DNA of 64,000 nucleotides from Streptomyces sabulosicollis (GCF_016103465.1 NZ_JAEEAP010000003.1:1-64000); one strand, 5' to 3'; shown: positions 1 through 9,087, numbered from the stretch's first letter. Numbers and translations: made by a program. Notes: generated by a model not told the origin, from the letters alone.

Positions 1-696
1 CGCGGGGGCCGGTTCGGTGGCGGGCGGCTCGACGCCGTACCGGTCGGCGAGCCGGCGGGCCTCGCCGGTACGGTCGCGGGCGAGGAGGAAGCCGAGGGAC
101 TCGGGGAGGTACTTCGCCACCAGCGGCACGGCGATGACCAGCGGCGCCAGCCCGACCCAGAAGGCGGAGCGCCAGCCGAACGGTTCCACCAGCCACAGGC
201 CGAGCAACGCCGCGAGGATGCCGCCCGCCTGATGGGCGGTCATCAGCAGCCCGATCATGAGGTTGCCACGGCCGCGCGGGGCGTATTCGGCGACCAGGGT
301 GATGGTGGTGGGCAGCAGCCCGCCCAGGCCGAGCCCGGCGACGAACCGGGCGACGCCGAAGACCTCCAGGCCGGGGGCCATGGCGCATACCGCGGACGCC
401 AGGGAGAACACCGTGGTACAGCCGATGATCACCTTCTTGCGTCCGATCCAGTCGGTGACGGTGCCCGCCGACAGGGCGCCCAGCAGCATGCCGAAGGTGG
501 CGTAGCTGCCGAGGTCACCGGCCCGGCCGGGGCTCAGCCCGAGGTCGGGGTCGTCGAGCATGCCGGGAAGCACGGCGCCGTAGACGAACAGGTCGAGGCC
601 GTCGAAGAGGACGACCGTCCAGCACAGCGCGACCACGAGGACCGCGAGTGCCGTGCCGCGCGAACCGGCGGCGCGGGGGGTGGGCAGGGAGGACAT
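1..696 (-). CDS. MFS aromatic acid:H+ symporter (AAHS family), partial
   Basis: Inner-membrane importer of the major facilitator superfamily, likely for an aromatic acid. It begins at ATG 696 behind AGAGGA and runs off the left edge, so only about 232 residues are visible. The N-terminal helix carries FDGLDLFVYGAVLPGML, the Asp-rich first-helix signature of PcaK/BenK-type carriers, followed by the loop 2-3 motif with DWIGRKK. It is the last visible gene of the minus-strand operon that starts with the GntR regulator at 4307, 38 bp after the dioxygenase. This context supports uptake of the ring-cleavage substrate. The exact substrate cannot be read from sequence. Confidence 0.85.
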   Translation of the reverse strand, partial: MSSLPTPRAAGSRGTALAVLVVALCWTVVLFDGLDLFVYGAVLPGMLDDPDLGLSPGRAGDLGSYATFGMLLGALSAGTVTDWIGRKKVIIGCTTVFSLASAVCAMAPGLEVFGVARFVAGLGLGGLLPTTITLVAEYAPRGRGNLMIGLLMTAHQAGGILAALLGLWLVEPFGWRSAFWVGLAPLVIAVPLVAKYLPESLGFLLARDRTGEARRLADRYGVEPPATEPAPA

Positions 697-734
697 GGCG
701 TTCCTCTCGTCCTGGAGGCGTGTCCGGCGAGCGG

Positions 735-1685
735 TCAGTCGATCGGCGGGGTGCCGTGGGTGTGGAAGGACTCGATGGTTTTCAGACCCCATGCCTGGCC
801 CTTGGCGCGCTCGGCCTGGGTCCAGGTGACCAGCGGCCAGTCGGGGGCCAGGACCAGACGGGTGAGCGGGTTGCACAGTTCGACGCGGTTGCCGCCCGGC
901 TCGTAGACGTAGAGGAAGAACGTCTGCTGGATGGCGTGCTTGTGGGGGCCGGTCTCGATGTGAACGCCGTTGTCCAGGCAGAGATCGGCGGCGCGCAGGA
1001 TGTCCTCGCGGGTGTCCGTGGCGAACGCGATGTGGTGCAGCCGGCCCCGCGAGCCCGACCAGTCCTCGGTGTAGACGATGTCGTAGGACTTGTTGGTGAA
1101 CGTCAGCCACTGGGCGGCGAGCCGCCCGGTGTCGAGGACGATCTGCTCGGTGGGGCGGGCGCCGAGCACATCGCGGGTGAAGGCGGCATTGGGCGCGACG
1201 TCGGAGGCGAGGAAGTTGACGTGGTCCAGACGGCGCACCCCCACACCGTGGGCGGGCTTGGCCTGGGGCTGGTTCTTCAGCCCCGGCGCGAGTTCGGGCG
1301 GTGCCTCGTACCACTCGGACTCCCAGTACAGGGCGAGTTCATGCCCGTCGGGGTCGCTGGTGACGTAGAGCGGGCCGATACCGGGCTCGTCCTCGGCCCA
1401 GCGCCCGGGGAGACCCGCGGCCTCGGCCTGCTTCACCCGGCGGTGGAGGGCCTCCTCGCTCGTCGCGCGCAGGGCGGTGCGGCGGATGCCCGAGGTGGAG
1501 TGTGCGGTGAGGGTCAGGCTGTGGTGTTCGTAGTCGTCCCAGGTCCGCAGGTGGACCGAGTCGCCGGAGCGGCCGTTCTCGGTCAGGCCGAGGATCGTGG
1601 TGAAGAACCACAGACTGCGGTCGGGGTCGGGGGTGAGCAGTTCGACATGCCCGAGGTGGGCGATGTCCCCGAGCGGCGGGGTCAT
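735..1685 (-). CDS. type I extradiol (catechol 2,3-dioxygenase-like, VOC) ring-cleavage dioxygenase
   Basis: Predicted Fe(II) dioxygenase that opens a catecholic ring next to the hydroxyls. The 316-residue protein has the two-module vicinal-oxygen-chelate fold. The metal ligands fall in the C-terminal module: H155 in RRLDHVNF, H217 or H218 in GRLHHIAF, and E269 in PGGNRVEL. The start is ATG 1685, behind AAGGAG at 6 nt. The gene lies between a tautomerase and an aromatic-acid importer. The neighbouring enzymes belong to the gallate/protocatechuate 4,5-cleavage pathway, whose usual dioxygenase is type II (LigAB/GalA), so finding a type I enzyme here is unusual. The substrate is unassigned: a carboxylated catechol such as protocatechuate or gallate is inferred from neighbours. 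Confidence 0.87.
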   Translation of the reverse strand: MTPPLGDIAHLGHVELLTPDPDRSLWFFTTILGLTENGRSGDSVHLRTWDDYEHHSLTLTAHSTSGIRRTALRATSEEALHRRVKQAEAAGLPGRWAEDEPGIGPLYVTSDPDGHELALYWESEWYEAPPELAPGLKNQPQAKPAHGVGVRRLDHVNFLASDVAPNAAFTRDVLGARPTEQIVLDTGRLAAQWLTFTNKSYDIVYTEDWSGSRGRLHHIAFATDTREDILRAADLCLDNGVHIETGPHKHAIQQTFFLYVYEPGGNRVELCNPLTRLVLAPDWPLVTWTQAERAKGQAWGLKTIESFHTHGTPPID

Positions 1686-1779
1686 CGGCAACTCCTTGAG
1701 TCGGGTGGGCAGGGGGCGAAGGCATGGTGGTGCCGTGGAAGGAGAAGGGGGGTGGTGCGGGCGTGCACGGGGCCCAGGT

Positions 1780-2841
1780 TCAGGCGGGACGGGGAAAGAC
1801 CGTGCCGTCGAAGATCTTCCGCGCGGTGCGCACGACGGCCGTGCCGCGCGCCACCGGGGTGGCGCCGTTGTCCACGGACGTGTCGATGTCCAGGAAGCCG
1901 GTGGGGTGTTCGATGCGCAGCCGCTCCCCCGTCGCCGGGAGCCGGGCCACGTCCGCGCCGGCGTTTCCCTTGACGCACAGCCCCGCGGCGACACTGGCGG
2001 CGCCCAGGACGCCGATCGCCGTGTGACAGCGCACCGGGATGAAGGTGCGGGTCATCACGGTGCCACCGTGTGCGGGCGGGGCCAGCAGGCTGAGCTTGGG
2101 CACGGTGGTGTCGCTCACATCGCCCAGGCCCATCAACCGGCCCGCCTCCCTCCGGATCTCCTGGAGCCGGGCGCCGAGCGCCGCGTTCGCCTCCAGCTCC
2201 CCGGGGTCCTCATAGCCGGTGACATCCAGGGCGGACGCGGCGATCAGCACGGTCGGCATGCCGTTGTCCACACAGGTCACCGGGGTGCCGTCGATGAGGT
2301 CGCGGGCGTGGCCGGTGGGCAGCAGCGGGCCGCTGCCCCGCTCGAAGCCGATCACCATCGGGGCGGCGGCCCCCGGGACCCCCGAGATCTCGGCCGAGCC
2401 GGTGTAGTCGACGCGCCGGTCCGGGGTGGGAACGGTCACGGTGGCGTGGTCACCGCTGTTGACCATCCTGATCCGCACCGGTGTCCGTCCGTCCCCGGCG
2501 GCGACCAGGCCCCGCTCCACGGCGAAGGGGCCGACCCCGGCGAGGAGGTTGCCGCAGTTCTGCCGGTCGGAGACCTCGGCCTTGTCCACCCCGAGCTGCA
2601 GGAACAGATAGTCGACATCGGCGTCCGGGTCCCGGGCGGCGGAGACGACGGCCACCTTGCTGGTGAGGGGGTGGGCCCCGCCGAGGCCGTCGATCTGCCG
2701 CGGATCGGGGCTGCCCATGATCCTCAACAGCAGATCGTCCCGGGCGCCGGGATCGGACGGCAGGTCCTCCGCGAGGAAGTAGGCGCCCTTGGAGGTGCCG
2801 CCGCGCATCAGCATGCAGCGCACCCCCTCCGGCCCGCTCAT
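1780..2841 (-). CDS. galD: 4-oxalomesaconate tautomerase (PrpF/GalD family)
   Basis: PrpF-family isomerase of 353 residues, expected to convert the keto and enol forms of 4-oxalomesaconate in gallate/protocatechuate meta-cleavage. It begins with the family signature RGGTSKGAYF, has DRQNCGNLLAGVG (a catalytic-type Cys near residue 100) and TCVDNGMPTVLI. ATG 2841 overlaps the TGA of the upstream aldolase by 4 bp (ATGA), so translation is likely coupled. The dioxygenase follows after 94 bp. A 2-methylaconitate isomerase role (PrpF) is the main alternative. The adjoining aldolase favours the aromatic pathway. Confidence 0.8.
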   Translation of the reverse strand: MSGPEGVRCMLMRGGTSKGAYFLAEDLPSDPGARDDLLLRIMGSPDPRQIDGLGGAHPLTSKVAVVSAARDPDADVDYLFLQLGVDKAEVSDRQNCGNLLAGVGPFAVERGLVAAGDGRTPVRIRMVNSGDHATVTVPTPDRRVDYTGSAEISGVPGAAAPMVIGFERGSGPLLPTGHARDLIDGTPVTCVDNGMPTVLIAASALDVTGYEDPGELEANAALGARLQEIRREAGRLMGLGDVSDTTVPKLSLLAPPAHGGTVMTRTFIPVRCHTAIGVLGAASVAAGLCVKGNAGADVARLPATGERLRIEHPTGFLDIDTSVDNGATPVARGTAVVRTARKIFDGTVFPRPA

Positions 2842-3599
2842 GAGACGGCCCCGCCGCGAACGTCCTCGGCGTGCTCGGCGTACGGCTGGTACCGCACCCC
2901 GAGCCGGGCCAGGGTCTCCCGCAACCCATAGCGGTCCAGGCCCAGTTGGCCCTCGGCGAAGGCGGCCCGGGTCGCCTCCTCCTTCGCGGTGCGCGCCCGG
3001 GCCGCCTCGACGGCCGTGGCGGCCGACTGGCGGGGTACGCACATCACCCCGTCGTCGTCGGCGAGGATCACATCGCCGGGGCGTATGCACTGCCCGCCCA
3101 CCACCACCGGCACATTGACGGATCCGGCCGTGGCCTTGACGGTGCCCTGCGCGCACACGGCGGCCGACCACACGGGGAAGCCCATCGCGCGCAGTTCGGC
3201 GGTGTCGCGCACCCCGGCGTCGATGACCAGGCCGCGGACGCCGCGGTGGTGGAGCGCGGTGGCGAAGAGCTCGCCGAACATGCCGTCCGTGGACGGCGAT
3301 GTGGTGGCGACGACGAGGATGTCGCCCTCGGCGCACTGCTCGACCGCGGCGTGGATCATCAGGTTGTCGCCGGGCCAGCACAGCGCCGTGACCGCGGTGC
3401 CCGCGATGCGCACGTCCTGCTGGACGGGGCGCAGCCCGGGGCCGAGGCATCCGGTGCGGCCCATGGCCTCGTGCACCGTGGCCACGCCGTACCCCCGCAG
3501 GGCCGCCACGTGCTCGGCCCCGGCGCGAGGCGGGTCGGTGACGATCACACCGCTCGGCCGTGCGGCGGCGGGCGTATCACCCGCGCTACCGTGCGTCAT
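2838..3599 (-). CDS. 4-carboxy-4-hydroxy-2-oxoadipate aldolase / oxaloacetate decarboxylase (RraA-like)
   Basis: Class II pyruvate aldolase of the HMG/CHA family, 253 residues, splitting 4-carboxy-4-hydroxy-2-oxoadipate to pyruvate and oxaloacetate as the last step of protocatechuate/gallate meta-cleavage. Family motifs are visible: GLVIDAGVRDTAELRAMGFPVW (the R-D pair that binds substrate and metal) and RPGDVILADDDGVMCVPR. Start ATG 3599 is preceded by AAGGAG. It sits 57 bp after the GntR regulator and overlaps the tautomerase by 4 bp. The hydratase (LigJ/GalB) that should act between tautomerase and aldolase is not in the visible part of the operon. Confidence 0.85.
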   Translation of the reverse strand: MTHGSAGDTPAAARPSGVIVTDPPRAGAEHVAALRGYGVATVHEAMGRTGCLGPGLRPVQQDVRIAGTAVTALCWPGDNLMIHAAVEQCAEGDILVVATTSPSTDGMFGELFATALHHRGVRGLVIDAGVRDTAELRAMGFPVWSAAVCAQGTVKATAGSVNVPVVVGGQCIRPGDVILADDDGVMCVPRQSAATAVEAARARTAKEEATRAAFAEGQLGLDRYGLRETLARLGVRYQPYAEHAEDVRGGAVS

Positions 3600-3656
3600 T
3601 GCTGATATCTCCTTGCTGGACAGGTCGGTGACCCACCCCGCGGTGCGAGCCCCGCG

Positions 3657-4307
3657 TCATTCGCCCAACGCGTCGATCACGCTGGCGAGGTGGGCACGGA
3701 CGGCCGCTTCGGCCGCCTGTGGGTCCCTGGCCGTGATCGCCTCGATCACGGCCAGGTGTTCACCCAGGGACCGCTGGGCACGCCCCGGCCGCAGCGCGAG
3801 CTGGAAGCGGTGGCGCACCAGTTGTGCGTTGAGCCGCTCCAGCAGCTCCACCGCCACCTGCTGACCGGAGAACTCCCGGATGCGGGCGTGCAGTTGGTGG
3901 TTGAGGTCGGAGTAGGTCAGCGGTTCGCCGTCGGCGACCGCCTTGGACATCGCCGTGCCCAGGTCGGCCAGCTCGGTCAGCTGCTCCTCGGTGGCCTCGA
4001 CGGCCGCCTTGGCGGCGCACAGCCCTTCCAGGACCATGCGGCATTCGGTGATGGCCACAGCTTCCTCCACGCTCACCACCCGCACCCGTGAGCCACGGTT
4101 GCGAATCCGCTCGACCAGACCCTCGGAGGCCAGGTCGATCAGCGCCGCGCGGATGCTCGCCCGGGTCACACCGAATTGCTCGGCGAGTTCGTTCTCCACC
4201 AGCCGCTGGGCCGGCGCCATCTCCCCGCGCGAAATCGCCTGCCTCAGCTGCTCCAACGCATGCTGCTTGGCCTGCTCTCCGGTGCCTGGACGGGCTTCCT
4301 TCGGCAT
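3657..4307 (-). CDS. GntR/FCD (FadR-type) transcriptional regulator of the aromatic operon
   Basis: 216-residue one-component regulator. The N-terminal winged helix (about residues 12-75) includes LVENELAEQFGVTRASIRAAL. The C-terminal FCD ligand domain keeps the metal/ligand-binding set D and H in YSDLNHQLH, H in LGEHLAVIEA and H in VRAHLASV. It is the first gene of the minus-strand aromatic operon, so it probably controls itself and the ring-cleavage genes. Its likely operator is the palindrome at 4358-4376, which overlaps a TTGACA -35 element. The inducer is presumably an aromatic acid or pathway intermediate (inference). Confidence 0.87.
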   Translation of the reverse strand: MPKEARPGTGEQAKQHALEQLRQAISRGEMAPAQRLVENELAEQFGVTRASIRAALIDLASEGLVERIRNRGSRVRVVSVEEAVAITECRMVLEGLCAAKAAVEATEEQLTELADLGTAMSKAVADGEPLTYSDLNHQLHARIREFSGQQVAVELLERLNAQLVRHRFQLALRPGRAQRSLGEHLAVIEAITARDPQAAEAAVRAHLASVIDALGE

Positions 4308-4344
4308 CGTGCCCTCCCTGAGTGAGTGCCTGTCGAAGGTAAAT

Positions 4345-4390
4345 CTAGGCCAACAAGATTGTCAACGATTTCGTTGCCCATATTGGCGAC
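4345..4390 (-). promoter_or_regulatory. candidate promoter and GntR operator between the aromatic operon and PL8 lyase
   Basis: An AT-richer island in the 194-bp divergent region. Read on the minus strand, TTGACA (4365-4360) is a good -35 box; the -10 is weak. Overlapping it are the perfect palindrome CAACGA-TT-TCGTTG (4363-4376) and the near-palindrome ATTGT-CA-ACGAT (4358-4369). The latter resembles ATTGT/ACAAT operators of FCD regulators. A GCCAA/TTGGC pair (4349-4353, 4383-4387) brackets the site. No promoter for the rightward PL8 gene was obvious. Confidence 0.55.
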
Positions 4391-4501
4391 AGGGTTCGCC
4401 CCCGCGCCCCGCTGATTCCGGCCCCGTGACAGGGGGAGCCGGGGTTGCTTGAATGGTCCGGCGGTTCCCCATCGGACCCCGTCGACCGTTGGAGCGTGTC
4501 C

Positions 4502-7063
4502 GTGCCTCTCTCGCGTCGTGCTCTCGTCTCCACGCTCCCGGCCGCCGCCCTGACGGCCCTGGCCCTCCCACTGCGCGCACGGGCGGCGGGAGGTCCGGCT
4601 GCGGCCGGTGCGGCCGCCGGGACCGCTCACACGCGGCTGATCGACAACACCGTGGCCGTCTTCGCCGGGACGCGCGAGAGCAACGCCCGCCCCGAGGTGG
4701 GCGCCAAACTCACGGCCATCGCCGCGACCGCCCGCTCCCGGCTCACCGCGATGGACCGCGCCGGGCAGGGCGAGCTGTTCCAGGGCCTCGCCCTGGGCAC
4801 CAGCGATCCCAACCTGGTCACCTCGTTCCAGTACCTGTACGAGATCGCCCTCGCCACCCGCACACCGGACGGCGGCACACCGTCCGGACTCCTCGGGGAC
4901 ACCGGTGTCCAGCGGCGCGTCATCGACGGCCTGATATGGCTCCACGAGCACTACTACGGCGACCAGTCCAAGGGCTACTACGGCAACTGGTTCACCTGGG
5001 AGATCGGCATCTCCACCCACGTCAGCAAGATCCTGGCGCTGCTCGCGGACGAACTCGCCGCATACCGGCCCGATCTCGCCGCCACCTACGTGGCCTCGAT
5101 GGACGCGTATCTGCGCAACGGCAAGGACGGCGACGTCGACCTCGACTCACGCTTCCACACCGGCGCCAACCTCGCCGACATCACCACCAACCGCGTCCTC
5201 CAGGGCGCCGTCCTCGGCGACGACACCCGGATCACCAAGGCCATCGCCGACCAGCTGACCATCCTGGCGACCATCGACCCGTACGACCTCCGGCACGGTG
5301 TCACCGACGGCTTCTACGCCGACGGGTCCTTCATCCAGCACGCGTCCGTGGCCTACACGGGCTCCTACGGCAAGGGTTTGCTCACCCGCGTCGTGCAGAC
5401 GGTCAAGACGCTCGACGGCACCGGCTACACGACCGACGACCAGCTGGTCCGCGTCGCCCAGGGGTGGGTGGTGGACGGCTTCGCACCGCTGATCTTCGAG
5501 GGCTGGCTGATGGAGATCGTCAAGGGGCGCGGGGTGTCCCGGCCTGCCACGGGGTACGCCGACGCGGCCGAGGTGGTGGAGGCCGTGGTGGGCCTCTCCG
5601 CCCATGCCACCGGCGCCGACGCCACGGCGCTCAAGGGCTATGTGGCGTATCTGCGGCAGACCTCGAAGGCCACGCTCGACCCCTCGGCGTTCGTGTCCCC
5701 GGTGAGCATCGCGGCCTACGCCGACATCCTCGCCGACTCCTCGGTCCCGGCCGGGGACCTCGGGCCCGCCGAGCGCCACGTGGCGTTCAACGCGATGGAC
5801 AGAACCGTCCACCGGCGCCCCGGCTACGCCTTCGCCCTGGCCCGGAGCTCGTCCAGGATCAGCAGATACGAGTACATGAGCGGTGAGAACCTGATGCCCT
5901 GGTTCCAGGGGGACGGCGCCCATCATCTCTATCTGTCCGGCCAGGACCAGAGCCAGGCGTTCGGCATCGACTACCTCACCACCGTCCCGCCCCAGCGCCT
6001 CGCCGGTGTCACCGCCCCCGTGGAGACCCGCCGCACGGTCCCCGAGCTGTACGGCACCCTCTGGTACGACAACCCCGAGCGTGGCTTCACCTCCTCTTCG
6101 GAGGCGCAGAACACCTACGTCTACTTCCCCCGGAGCACCCACCCGTTCTCCGGTGGCGCCGCCCTGGGCCCGTACGGTGTGGCGGGACTCGTCCAGTCCG
6201 ACGACGTGGCGTACGCCGCCGGGCAGGCGGGCGACCTGCCCGAGGACTTCGTGGTGTACCGCAACGCCGATGCCACCAAGTCGTGGTTCCTGTTCGATGA
6301 CGAGATCGTGGTGCTGGCCGCGGGGGTCGGCGACACCGCCGGCCGCGCGGTGACGACCACCCTCGACACCCGGATCGCCGCGCCCTCGGACACCCTCGCC
6401 CTCACCGGGCGGCTGCGCGGCGGTGCGCACTGGTCCGGCACCGGCACGGCCCCGCTCGCCTGGCTGCGCTACGCCAATGCCACCCGGGCCGCCTCGGTCG
6501 GGTATGTCTTCCTCGACGGGCCACCGCCCACCGTCACCCTGGACACCGTCACCCGCAGCCGCCGCGCGGTCCGCCTCACCAACCCCGACGTCCCGGTGAC
6601 CAAACAGCTCTTCGCCGTCACGGTGGAGCGGGCGGCGGGCGCGCCGCACACCTCGATGGCGTACGCCCTCGTCCCGAACGCCACCGAACGCCAACTGGGC
6701 GGCTACGCCCGTCGCCCGCTCACCGTCCTGGCCAACACCACCCGGCTGCAGGCCGTGGCCCACCGGGACCTGCGGATCACCGCGCTCAACGCCTTCGCCC
6801 CCGGCGGCCACCACGCCGGACGGCTGTCGGTGCGCGGCCCCGGATCGGTGGTCCTGCGGGAGACCCGGGACGGCGGCGTGGCGGTCGCGGTGTCCGATCC
6901 GACCACCGAGCGCGACACGGTCTCGGTGGTCATCCGGGGCCGGCGGATGAGGGCCGTGGCGGCGGACGACGGCGTCCAGGTGGGCCGGGCCCCCGGCGGC
7001 ACCCGGATCGTCGTCACCACCCGCCACGCCTACGGCCGGAGCTTCACGGCGACGCTGCGCTGA
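4502..7063 (+). CDS. secreted polysaccharide lyase family 8 (hyaluronate/chondroitin/xanthan-type lyase)
   Basis: 853-residue exported lyase that cleaves uronic-acid polysaccharides by beta-elimination. GTG 4502 is chosen because GGAG lies 7 nt upstream and it places the twin-arginine signal LSRRALVSTLPAAALTAL at the N-terminus. The alpha/alpha toroid carries the catalytic Asn near residue 223 (HTGANLADITTNR) and His near 280 with Tyr near 289 (FIQHASVAYTGSYGKG). The central beta domain has YMSGENLMPWFQGDGAHHLYL, typical of PL8. It is divergent from the aromatic operon and its 3' end overlaps the APC permease by 20 bp. Substrate among hyaluronan, chondroitin and xanthan is not decidable here. 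Confidence 0.9.
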   Translation: MPLSRRALVSTLPAAALTALALPLRARAAGGPAAAGAAAGTAHTRLIDNTVAVFAGTRESNARPEVGAKLTAIAATARSRLTAMDRAGQGELFQGLALGTSDPNLVTSFQYLYEIALATRTPDGGTPSGLLGDTGVQRRVIDGLIWLHEHYYGDQSKGYYGNWFTWEIGISTHVSKILALLADELAAYRPDLAATYVASMDAYLRNGKDGDVDLDSRFHTGANLADITTNRVLQGAVLGDDTRITKAIADQLTILATIDPYDLRHGVTDGFYADGSFIQHASVAYTGSYGKGLLTRVVQTVKTLDGTGYTTDDQLVRVAQGWVVDGFAPLIFEGWLMEIVKGRGVSRPATGYADAAEVVEAVVGLSAHATGADATALKGYVAYLRQTSKATLDPSAFVSPVSIAAYADILADSSVPAGDLGPAERHVAFNAMDRTVHRRPGYAFALARSSSRISRYEYMSGENLMPWFQGDGAHHLYLSGQDQSQAFGIDYLTTVPPQRLAGVTAPVETRRTVPELYGTLWYDNPERGFTSSSEAQNTYVYFPRSTHPFSGGAALGPYGVAGLVQSDDVAYAAGQAGDLPEDFVVYRNADATKSWFLFDDEIVVLAAGVGDTAGRAVTTTLDTRIAAPSDTLALTGRLRGGAHWSGTGTAPLAWLRYANATRAASVGYVFLDGPPPTVTLDTVTRSRRAVRLTNPDVPVTKQLFAVTVERAAGAPHTSMAYALVPNATERQLGGYARRPLTVLANTTRLQAVAHRDLRITALNAFAPGGHHAGRLSVRGPGSVVLRETRDGGVAVAVSDPTTERDTVSVVIRGRRMRAVAADDGVQVGRAPGGTRIVVTTRHAYGRSFTATLR

Positions 7064-8654
7064 TCCGCGAGGTCCGCAGGTGCCGGGCGCCCGCGCGGAC
7101 CGCCCACAGGAACACGGCGAGCGCGAGGACGCCCACCGTCACCGTGTCGTACGGCGCCGGGAGGCGACCGGAACCGCCGAAGGTGCCCAGCCACGAGAGC
7201 ACGGTCAGCGCGGCCAGGTGGAAGACCAGCCAGGCGCCGCGCCGCAGCTCCTCCCCCAGCGGCGCGCCTCCGTCCTCGCGGCGCTGCACCAGGAACAACA
7301 CCGCGCCGACCAGGACGAAGGGCAGCGCGAGCCGCAGATCGTGCCAGCCCGACCAGTAGACGAACTCACTGGCCACCACGAAGCTCACCGGTGCGATCCA
7401 GCGCACCCCCGGCACCTGGCCCTCGGCCCGCGCCACGCCCCGCTCACGGTCGTGTGCCCGGAACGCCGCGACGGCCACCGCCGAGGCTGCGTAGATCAAC
7501 AAGTACATGTCGCCCATCACGCTCACGATGTCCTGCCAGCCGCCGAACGGCAGCATGAAGACGACGATGACCGCGAGGTTGAGCAGCAGCGCCCGCCGCG
7601 CCACTCCGGACCGGGGGTGGATGCGCATGAAGAAGCGGGGCAGCAGACCGTTCTTGGCCAGGGCGTACGTATGGCGAGCGTCGATGGCCACGCCCACATA
7701 GGCCGATCCGCCCGGTGAGACCACCGCGTCGGCGTAGAGCAGCGTGGCCAGCCAGTGGAGGTTGAGCACCAGGGCGAGTTGCCCGAAGGGCGACTCGAAG
7801 TCCACGCCCTTCCAGCCGTGGCCCAGCAGCGACTCCGGCACCGTGTACAGGAACGCCAGCTGGAGCCCGAGGTAGACCAGCACGGCGAGGCCGATGCCGG
7901 TGAGCACCGCGGCCGGTACGTTACGGCGCGGATTGCGGGCCTCACCGGAGAAGTCGAGCGGGGCCTGGAAGCCGTTGACGGAGTACACGATGCCGCCGCC
8001 GGCGAGCGCGGTCAGGCAGGCCGCGTAGCCGTACGGGGCGAAACCGCCGTGCTCGGTGAGGCGCCCGGAGTGGGTGCCGGACAGGAACAGCGCGACGATG
8101 GTGAGGATGGGGACGACGACCTTGAACACCGAGATCAGGTTGTTCAGCCGGGCGAATATCCGCACGGCGAACCAGTTGAAGGCCGTCAGCACGACACTCA
8201 GCGCGACGGCCACGGCGAGGCCCGAGGCGCTCAGGGTGCCGCCGTTGTAGAGCCCCGGCAGATAGTGGGCCGCGTACTCCATGATCGCGCTGATCTCGGC
8301 CGCCGTACCGCCCACCGAGAGCAGCACCGACCAGCCGATCATCGTGCCGACCAGCCGTCCGCTGGCGTACAGCGGCCAGCGCACGGTGCCGCCGCCCTCC
8401 GGGCGGGTGGCGCCGAGTTCCACCATGACCAGCGCGATCAGGGCGCACAGCACACCCGCCCCGATCCAGGACAGCAGGGCGGCGGGACCGGCGGTCTGGG
8501 CGGCGTACAGCGCCGCGAACAGCCACCCGGACCCCAGGATGTTGGAGAAGCCGATCGCGGTCAGGGCCCAGAATCCGAGGTCCTTGTGGAGTCGTCGCTC
8601 CTCGGCGAGCACCGCTGGTGCGGCGATGGACTCCGGTGGGTGGTTCTGCGGCAC
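7044..8654 (-). CDS. APC superfamily amino acid permease
   Basis: 536-residue polytopic membrane transporter of the amino acid-polyamine-organocation superfamily. The first helix has the signature GFSNILGSGWLFAALYAAQ, followed by about eleven further hydrophobic segments. The conserved helix 3 loop ELGATRPEGGGTVRWP is typical of the aspartate:proton symporter/YveA branch. GTG 8654 is chosen from GAGGAG 10 nt upstream and the normal N-terminus VPQNHPPES. Its stop lies inside the last codons of the convergent PL8 gene (20-bp overlap). The substrate is probably an acidic or neutral amino acid. Confidence 0.82.
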   Translation of the reverse strand: MPQNHPPESIAAPAVLAEERRLHKDLGFWALTAIGFSNILGSGWLFAALYAAQTAGPAALLSWIGAGVLCALIALVMVELGATRPEGGGTVRWPLYASGRLVGTMIGWSVLLSVGGTAAEISAIMEYAAHYLPGLYNGGTLSASGLAVAVALSVVLTAFNWFAVRIFARLNNLISVFKVVVPILTIVALFLSGTHSGRLTEHGGFAPYGYAACLTALAGGGIVYSVNGFQAPLDFSGEARNPRRNVPAAVLTGIGLAVLVYLGLQLAFLYTVPESLLGHGWKGVDFESPFGQLALVLNLHWLATLLYADAVVSPGGSAYVGVAIDARHTYALAKNGLLPRFFMRIHPRSGVARRALLLNLAVIVVFMLPFGGWQDIVSVMGDMYLLIYAASAVAVAAFRAHDRERGVARAEGQVPGVRWIAPVSFVVASEFVYWSGWHDLRLALPFVLVGAVLFLVQRREDGGAPLGEELRRGAWLVFHLAALTVLSWLGTFGGSGRLPAPYDTVTVGVLALAVFLWAVRAGARHLRTSRISAASP

Positions 8655-8769
8655 GGTGGCTCGTCTCCTCGGTGGTGCACGAACTTGCAAAGGCCCAGCG
8701 TGCCATGCGTGCCGACGGGCTCCGTCGACGCTCCCCGGGCCTCGGTGCGGGACGGTGCGCTTCCCCGGG

Positions 8770-9087
8770 CTGCCACCGGGGATCGCCCACGGGCCGCGTG
8801 CCGGGAGCGCGGTGGCGCTCACCTTCCACGGTCAGGGCGATCCGGAGCTCGCCCGCTCACTGCCCTCGCAGGCCGAACGGGCCGGGGCCCGTGTCGCCGT
8901 CCTCGCCGTCGGCACCTGGCTGGAGGAGCACCCGGAGATGGCCCGGCGGGTCCTGGACGGCGGGCATCCCGCGGTCCTCGACGGGCTGCGCCGGCGCGGT
9001 CTGCGCCCGGTCACCGCGCCGGAGCTGATGCACTCCGACGGCGTAGCAGCGACGGCGGGGCCCGGGAGACCTGCCGAGACTGGGTGA
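8770..9087 (+). pseudogene. polysaccharide deacetylase (NodB fold) remnant with an internal deletion
   Basis: One open frame reads like the two ends of a Streptomyces secreted polysaccharide deacetylase with the middle missing. The N-terminal part has AVALTFHGQGDPELAR and VLAVGTWLEEHPEMARRVLDGGH, the beta1-alpha1-beta2 region of the NodB fold up to the usual GGHELGNH. It then jumps directly to AVLDGLRRRGLRPVTAPEL, the normal C-terminal helix. The His/Asp metal site and catalytic core would lie in the lost segment, estimated at 100 or more residues. No start codon with a ribosome site or signal peptide is evident. I call it a non-functional relic; the left boundary is approximate. Confidence 0.68.
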
